Positions 13,880-17,424 of a stretch of DNA of 17,424 nt are shown here, piece after piece (position 1 is the stretch's first letter; each line of letters begins with the position of its first letter). Source of the DNA: CAZAGT01 sp964484515 (GTDB taxonomy: Bacteria > Desulfobacterota > DSM-4660 > Desulfatiglandales > HGW-15); assembly GCA_964484515.1 (NCBI GenBank), contig CAZAGT010000074.1, forward strand, positions 1-17,424, written 5' to 3'. Below the pieces are notes generated by a model. It was not told where the DNA came from and searched no databases. It worked only from the letters and a program-made list of their open reading frames with translations. The position numbers and the translations under genes were made by a program.

Positions 13880-15046
13880 TCAGCGCCCTCGACGGGTGAC
13901 TTCGCGCGGCAATCCATCTTGGTACACCAGCGCCTGGAGGAACTTCTTATAATCTACGCTAAGGGCGAGCCCCTTTTTTTGCAGGCGTTGATGTCCGTAC
14001 TCCGCGAAGTCATCGATTAGACCATAGACGTCGCGATGGACCTCCACGTAAACCTTTCCGGAAACGAATCCGATCTTGACGGGCTCGTACACAATCTTGA
14101 CCGCGGTCCCAATCTTGACCATGTTGAAAAGGTGTTTGATGTCCTCGGGATAAAGTCTAATACAGCCGAGCGTTGCGAGCCTTCCGACCGACCAGGGGAT
14201 ATCGGTCCCGTGGATGCCGTAACCGGAATTCCCCAGCCCAATCCAGTACTCGCCCAGAGGATTGCCCGGTCCGGGAGGGATTGACTTCACGCGGTATTTA
14301 CCCCTCAATGCGGGTGGGATGAACCAGGTGGGCCGTGTACTCTTCTCGATCACCTTGAAATCACCGGTAGGGGTGCGCCAATCCCGTCCGCCGACACCGA
14401 TGGGAAAGGTGCTGACGACGCGATGTTCTTTCAGTGAAGCGAAATGATAAAGCCTCATTTCGGGCACATTGATGACAATGCCGTTCGATGGAGTCTCAGG
14501 CAATACCCACCGTGAAGGGATCACAAGCTCCATCCCCTCGGGGGGGATCCACGGATCAATGTGCGGGTACAGGTCCGCCATCTCATTGAATCCTAGATTG
14601 TAACTCCTGGACACGTCAAGCAGGGTCTCCCCCTTCTTTATGACATGGAGTTGCGCAGTCCCTACGACGGTCTTGGCCTTGGGGTGGTAGTAGATTCGCT
14701 TGATTGGAGAGTCGGCTGCCAAATGGATGGCCTCGAGCAATACGATCGTAGGACCCTTCGACGTCCTTTTCCACCCGACGGTTACGATATCGCCTACGTG
14801 AAAGGCCTTAAAAGGGGCCTTGACCCCCCTGATCTTCAGGACGGCATCATGCGAGAGCGGCCCTCCCACCGTGAGGAGCTGGCTGCCCGAGGGGACTTCC
14901 ACGGTCAAAGTTCGCCCGCTGATTTCGAGTCCGACCAGTTCACCATGTCCTACCGACAATCCCTGGGCGTTGGTCGATGGGTACAAGAACGCCGCCAATG
15001 CGAGGAGGATCAAAAGGACACTCGGATGTTTGGTAAGTGATCTCAC
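13880..15046 (-). CDS. LysM-containing L,D-transpeptidase (YkuD family)
   Basis: 388 residues from GTG 15046, chosen for GGAG 5 nt upstream and because it starts directly at a signal peptide (RSLTKHPS then LLILLALAAFLYP, cleavage near STNA/QG). The frame is open to an ATG at 15127, which would add 27 unlikely residues. A periplasmic beta-rich region is followed by a LysM peptidoglycan-binding domain (about 133-180, LHVIKKGETLLDVSRSYN) and a YkuD catalytic domain (about 189-325). The catalytic His is H279 in YGIHGTD and the nucleophile Cys is C295 in TLGCIRLY. Such enzymes make 3-3 peptidoglycan cross-links or attach lipoproteins to diaminopimelate. The layout resembles ErfK/YbiS enzymes that anchor Braun lipoprotein. 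The neighbouring lipoprotein with a C-terminal Lys is the natural candidate substrate. Its own sigma-54 element was not seen. Confidence 0.92.
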   Translation of the reverse strand: MRSLTKHPSVLLILLALAAFLYPSTNAQGLSVGHGELVGLEISGRTLTVEVPSGSQLLTVGGPLSHDAVLKIRGVKAPFKAFHVGDIVTVGWKRTSKGPTIVLLEAIHLAADSPIKRIYYHPKAKTVVGTAQLHVIKKGETLLDVSRSYNLGFNEMADLYPHIDPWIPPEGMELVIPSRWVLPETPSNGIVINVPEMRLYHFASLKEHRVVSTFPIGVGGRDWRTPTGDFKVIEKSTRPTWFIPPALRGKYRVKSIPPGPGNPLGEYWIGLGNSGYGIHGTDIPWSVGRLATLGCIRLYPEDIKHLFNMVKIGTAVKIVYEPVKIGFVSGKVYVEVHRDVYGLIDDFAEYGHQRLQKKGLALSVDYKKFLQALVYQDGLPREVTRRGR

Positions 15047-15289
15047 GAGATCTCCACTCTCCCTGATTTGCCGTCTCAAGACAACCGCTCGGGTTCCGCC
15101 GGTCCCGATATCTGTCTTTCCCTGCACTCCTGACCCTGGTGGTCGTCGTTAGGGCTACGTTCAGAACGCTCAATGAGGACAACGCATACTCACTGTGATT
15201 GCAGCCGTGGTTCTTCCGTGCGATCCCAACTATGCTCCTCCAGGCGCTTTCCTTGCTAAGTGCCTACCGGACTCGACCCAGTCGGGGTC

Positions 15290-15718
15290 TCACTGTCGCC
15301 GCCAGATCCGATCCGGGTGTTGCACATCGAAGTATTTTCTCAAAATGAGCTTCCGCGGGAACTGGGCGCTTGAAAGATAGCCAAGGTTGGTCTCCAAAAA
15401 GTGTCGCTTGAGTCCACTGAAGACCGCATCCTTCTGTTTTGCGTCTATGAAGTTACGCACTTTCTCATACCGATAGACGGCCTTCTCTCCGACGACACGA
15501 CGAAGCTCTTCGAACGAAAGGTTCGATGTCGCAAGATCGGAAAGAAGTTCCGGCTTGACCAGCACCTCGATTCGGGCCGCAAACCCCACCATCCAACGAT
15601 CGCCGGCTACCGGTCTGGAGCGGTCGTACATGTCTAAGACAAGACCGTTATCCAGTTGTATTTGCTCGATCAGTCGTCCTTCCGCCGGACTAGAAGACGT
15701 GGGCGTCGCGCTTGCCAT
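15290..15718 (-). CDS. Hypothetical protein, probably conserved
   Basis: 142 residues from ATG 15718, preceded by GGGGGAG/AGAGG about 3-8 nt upstream; an ATG six codons earlier would overlap that site. The start lies inside the 3' end of the MFS gene (29-nt overlap), so the two are probably co-translated. It has no signal peptide and no membrane segment. A low-complexity start (ASATPTSSSP) leads into IEQIQLDNGLVLDMYDRSRP, VAGDRWMVGFAARIEVLV, a predicted helical middle (SFEELRRVVGEKAVYRYEKVR), and an aromatic-rich end (FLETNLGYLSSAQFP). I do not recognise the family and assign no function. The well-patterned sequence and tight context argue for a real gene. Confidence 0.75.
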   Translation of the reverse strand: MASATPTSSSPAEGRLIEQIQLDNGLVLDMYDRSRPVAGDRWMVGFAARIEVLVKPELLSDLATSNLSFEELRRVVGEKAVYRYEKVRNFIDAKQKDAVFSGLKRHFLETNLGYLSSAQFPRKLILRKYFDVQHPDRIWRRQ

Positions 15719-17162
15719 GTCCTCTCCCCCCCTCATGGTTACCTTGAGGCATTAACGGTTGTAGGTTCGCGGTCGCCTGATGGTGCTTGGGCGCCTTTTG
15801 CGCGACGGCCAAAAAGGGATGCAAGAGGTAGTTGAAGCCGGTGGCGACATTCAGTCCGCGGACGCTTCGAATGACCCTGAAAACGGCCTCGGCCGGCGCC
15901 TCATCCGGTTCACGCACGAGCTTAAAGGTCTGAAAACTCGCCAGCCGCAAGAGTGTCGAGGTCATGAATACGAGATGAAGCGGAACCACCTTCCAGCCCC
16001 AGATCTGAAGGGCAAAGGGAGGAAGATGTTGAACGCAAAGACCGGCCAAGAGCGGACCCGTGGCGGCACCCAATCCGCCGGCGATATGATACATGGAGAA
16101 GAAGAAGGTCTTATTGTCCTTGTGCGCGATTCGCAAGAGGAGGTTGTTCAAACAGAGGTGAATACCCGCCCAAAATCCTCCGCCGACCACGTGAAGAACG
16201 ATCGGGATGACGACGCTTTGCGGTTTCACCGTGACCCACGCCAAAGGGAGAAAAATGGCGATCCGGCCAGCAAACTGAATAACCGCCTTGTTCTTTACCT
16301 TGTCGGATATTTTGCCCCAGACCCGCATTCCTAACAGATCCGCGAAGCCGGAGAGCATCGCCAAGAGAGCCACGAAACTGTAACTGAATTTCAGGTCGCG
16401 TAGGAAATAGAGCGTGAAGAACGGACTCGCAAAGTTGACTGCAAAGCCCCAAAATAGGGCAAAGGTCAAAAATTTCCTGAAATTGGGCTCTTTGAGCGGG
16501 AGACTGATCAACTGCTGAAAAGAAGGTTGACCGATACCCTGCGCGATAGATGATGGCTCGGGGACCTTCTTCATGTAGTAAAGGCTTGCCAGACCCATGG
16601 TGACGGCCGAGATAAAGGTGACCACGAATCCGGTCGGGAGGCCCCCGAGCATTTGGGCATTGAATTCGTCAAGGAGCTTTCCGAAGACGACCGTAATAGA
16701 CATCCCCGCGGCGCCGCAGAGCATATTGCGAGTTCCGAAAAAACGTCCCCGGATGTCATCCGGCACCAGGTCCGACATCCAGGAGAGCCATGCGACATAA
16801 CTGACGGACACGCAGGCATAAGAGACGAACAGCAACCAGAGGATCACCTGATTTCTGTCGAGTCGGGATGATACAGGGAATACGGCGACCAGCAAGACCG
16901 GCAGCCAGATCGTACGGGCCAGCAGCGCGGCCCACATGGCCGTTTGTTTTCTGCGGTCGAACTTAGATATGGAATACGAGATCGGTATCTGAAACAGCGT
17001 GGCGATGAACGGCATCGCGGCCAGCAGCCCGATCATGAAATCGCTCATGCCCAGCTGGAGTGCAAAACCGGTCAGAAATACTCCACCCGTGAGCGTGGCG
17101 AACGTATTGGCAAAGATGCCGTCAAGACTCGAATTCTTGAGATTAGGGTCTCTGAAATCCAA
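15690..17162 (-). CDS. Major facilitator superfamily transporter
   Basis: 490 residues with about 12 hydrophobic membrane segments. MFS loop motifs are visible twice: SKFDRRK (66-72) after segment 2, and GKISDKVKNK in the second half. A charged DLVPDDIRGRFFGTRN (131-146) lies in the loop after segment 4, as in a group of uncharacterised bacterial MFS proteins. The start is TTG 17162 with GAAGG 7 nt upstream; no in-frame ATG or GTG lies between it and the upstream stop-rich sequence. The C-terminal tail of about 40 residues is soluble and its last codons overlap the next gene. Substrate cannot be inferred. Confidence 0.9.
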   Translation of the reverse strand: MDFRDPNLKNSSLDGIFANTFATLTGGVFLTGFALQLGMSDFMIGLLAAMPFIATLFQIPISYSISKFDRRKQTAMWAALLARTIWLPVLLVAVFPVSSRLDRNQVILWLLFVSYACVSVSYVAWLSWMSDLVPDDIRGRFFGTRNMLCGAAGMSITVVFGKLLDEFNAQMLGGLPTGFVVTFISAVTMGLASLYYMKKVPEPSSIAQGIGQPSFQQLISLPLKEPNFRKFLTFALFWGFAVNFASPFFTLYFLRDLKFSYSFVALLAMLSGFADLLGMRVWGKISDKVKNKAVIQFAGRIAIFLPLAWVTVKPQSVVIPIVLHVVGGGFWAGIHLCLNNLLLRIAHKDNKTFFFSMYHIAGGLGAATGPLLAGLCVQHLPPFALQIWGWKVVPLHLVFMTSTLLRLASFQTFKLVREPDEAPAEAVFRVIRSVRGLNVATGFNYLLHPFLAVAQKAPKHHQATANLQPLMPQGNHEGGRGHGKRDAHVF

Positions 17163-17283
17163 AGCACTACCTTCATCATGCGTTATGCGTATAATTTGAT
17201 AACATTTTAGATCCTTGAAACGCGTTAGCGCATACGATCCGTCCGGTCATCGGGGTCTCTTTTCAAAAACGAGGAATTGAGCG

Positions 17284-17407
17284 CGAGCTCCAGGCATAAG
17301 GCGCTACGCGAGGCGGCCGAAGGGCGACCTGGGAATAAGCCGGGCTGAGTGCCTGGGCTCATCCTGCCCATCTGCGTCGGCCGCCTTGCCCCTCGGCCGT
17401 GAGCTCG
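17284..17407. other. Nested inverted repeats, candidate structured RNA or repeat
   Basis: Three nested complementary pairs: CGAGCTC (17284-17290) with GAGCTCG (17401-17407), AGGCGGCCGA (17311-17320) with TCGGCCGCCT (17377-17386), and GGGC (17322-17325) with GCCC (17366-17369). Together they could fold into one long rod. No open frame covers it. It matches no RNA family I can recognise; it may be a non-coding RNA or the edge of a dispersed repeat. Confidence 0.3.
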
Positions 17408-17424
17408 GGGCCGAACGGCTTGGC

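Noticed and set aside
17284..17407. RNase P, tmRNA, SRP or 6S RNA
   Set aside because: None of the conserved core motifs of these RNAs could be found in the sequence.

Overview
The window is one contiguous stretch, apart from a 10-base assembly gap, of what looks like an uncultured Gram-negative bacterium with moderately high GC. The Gram-negative reading rests on an outer-membrane-type lipoprotein with a lipobox, a LysM/YkuD L,D-transpeptidase, and sigma-54-type -24/-12 promoters. Gene content and style would fit lineages such as NC10/Methylomirabilota, Nitrospirota or deltaproteobacteria, but I cannot assign a taxon from the sequence alone.

Left part (1-4052, minus strand): a tightly packed three-gene operon. 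It is read as an ATP-grasp ligase fused to a degenerate M20-peptidase-like domain, then a cytosolic gamma-glutamyltransferase-family protein, then an N-formylglutamate amidohydrolase-family protein that runs off the left edge. Spacing is 2 nt and a 4-nt GTGA overlap.

Middle (4053-12317, plus strand): a roughly 700-nt divergent regulatory region with three 17-bp dyads (CGGAA-N7-TTCCG type) and a -24/-12-like promoter. It precedes a small exported protein whose signal peptide is split from its body by a T9 homopolymer. After that come a class III nucleotide cyclase, a threonine-synthase-fold PLP enzyme, a DUF1611/DgcN-like P-loop protein, a palindromic repeat, a PP-loop (QueC/MurL-like) + creatininase fusion, and a dipeptide/N-acyl-amino-acid epimerase of the enolase superfamily. 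Many of these families act on glutamate, glutamyl peptides or D-amino acids (DgcN/DgcA for D-Glu, MurL for terminal Glu epimerisation, GGT for gamma-glutamyl transfer, FGase for N-formyl-Glu). The two divergent operons together look like an undescribed pathway for making, epimerising or recycling a glutamyl compound.

Right part (12357-17162, minus strand): a collapsed remnant of the RimB-like protease / UUP1-type 7TM transglutaminase / RimK-related glutamate ligase cassette; a Braun-like alanine-zipper lipoprotein ending in Lys; a LysM-YkuD L,D-transpeptidase; a conserved-looking hypothetical protein; and an MFS transporter. The lipoprotein is preceded by a near-perfect sigma-54 promoter and by dyads spaced almost exactly as those in front of the small exported protein (differences of 1-2 nt). 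Both genes are therefore probably controlled by the same sigma-54 activator. The last 140 nt carry nested inverted repeats of unknown meaning.
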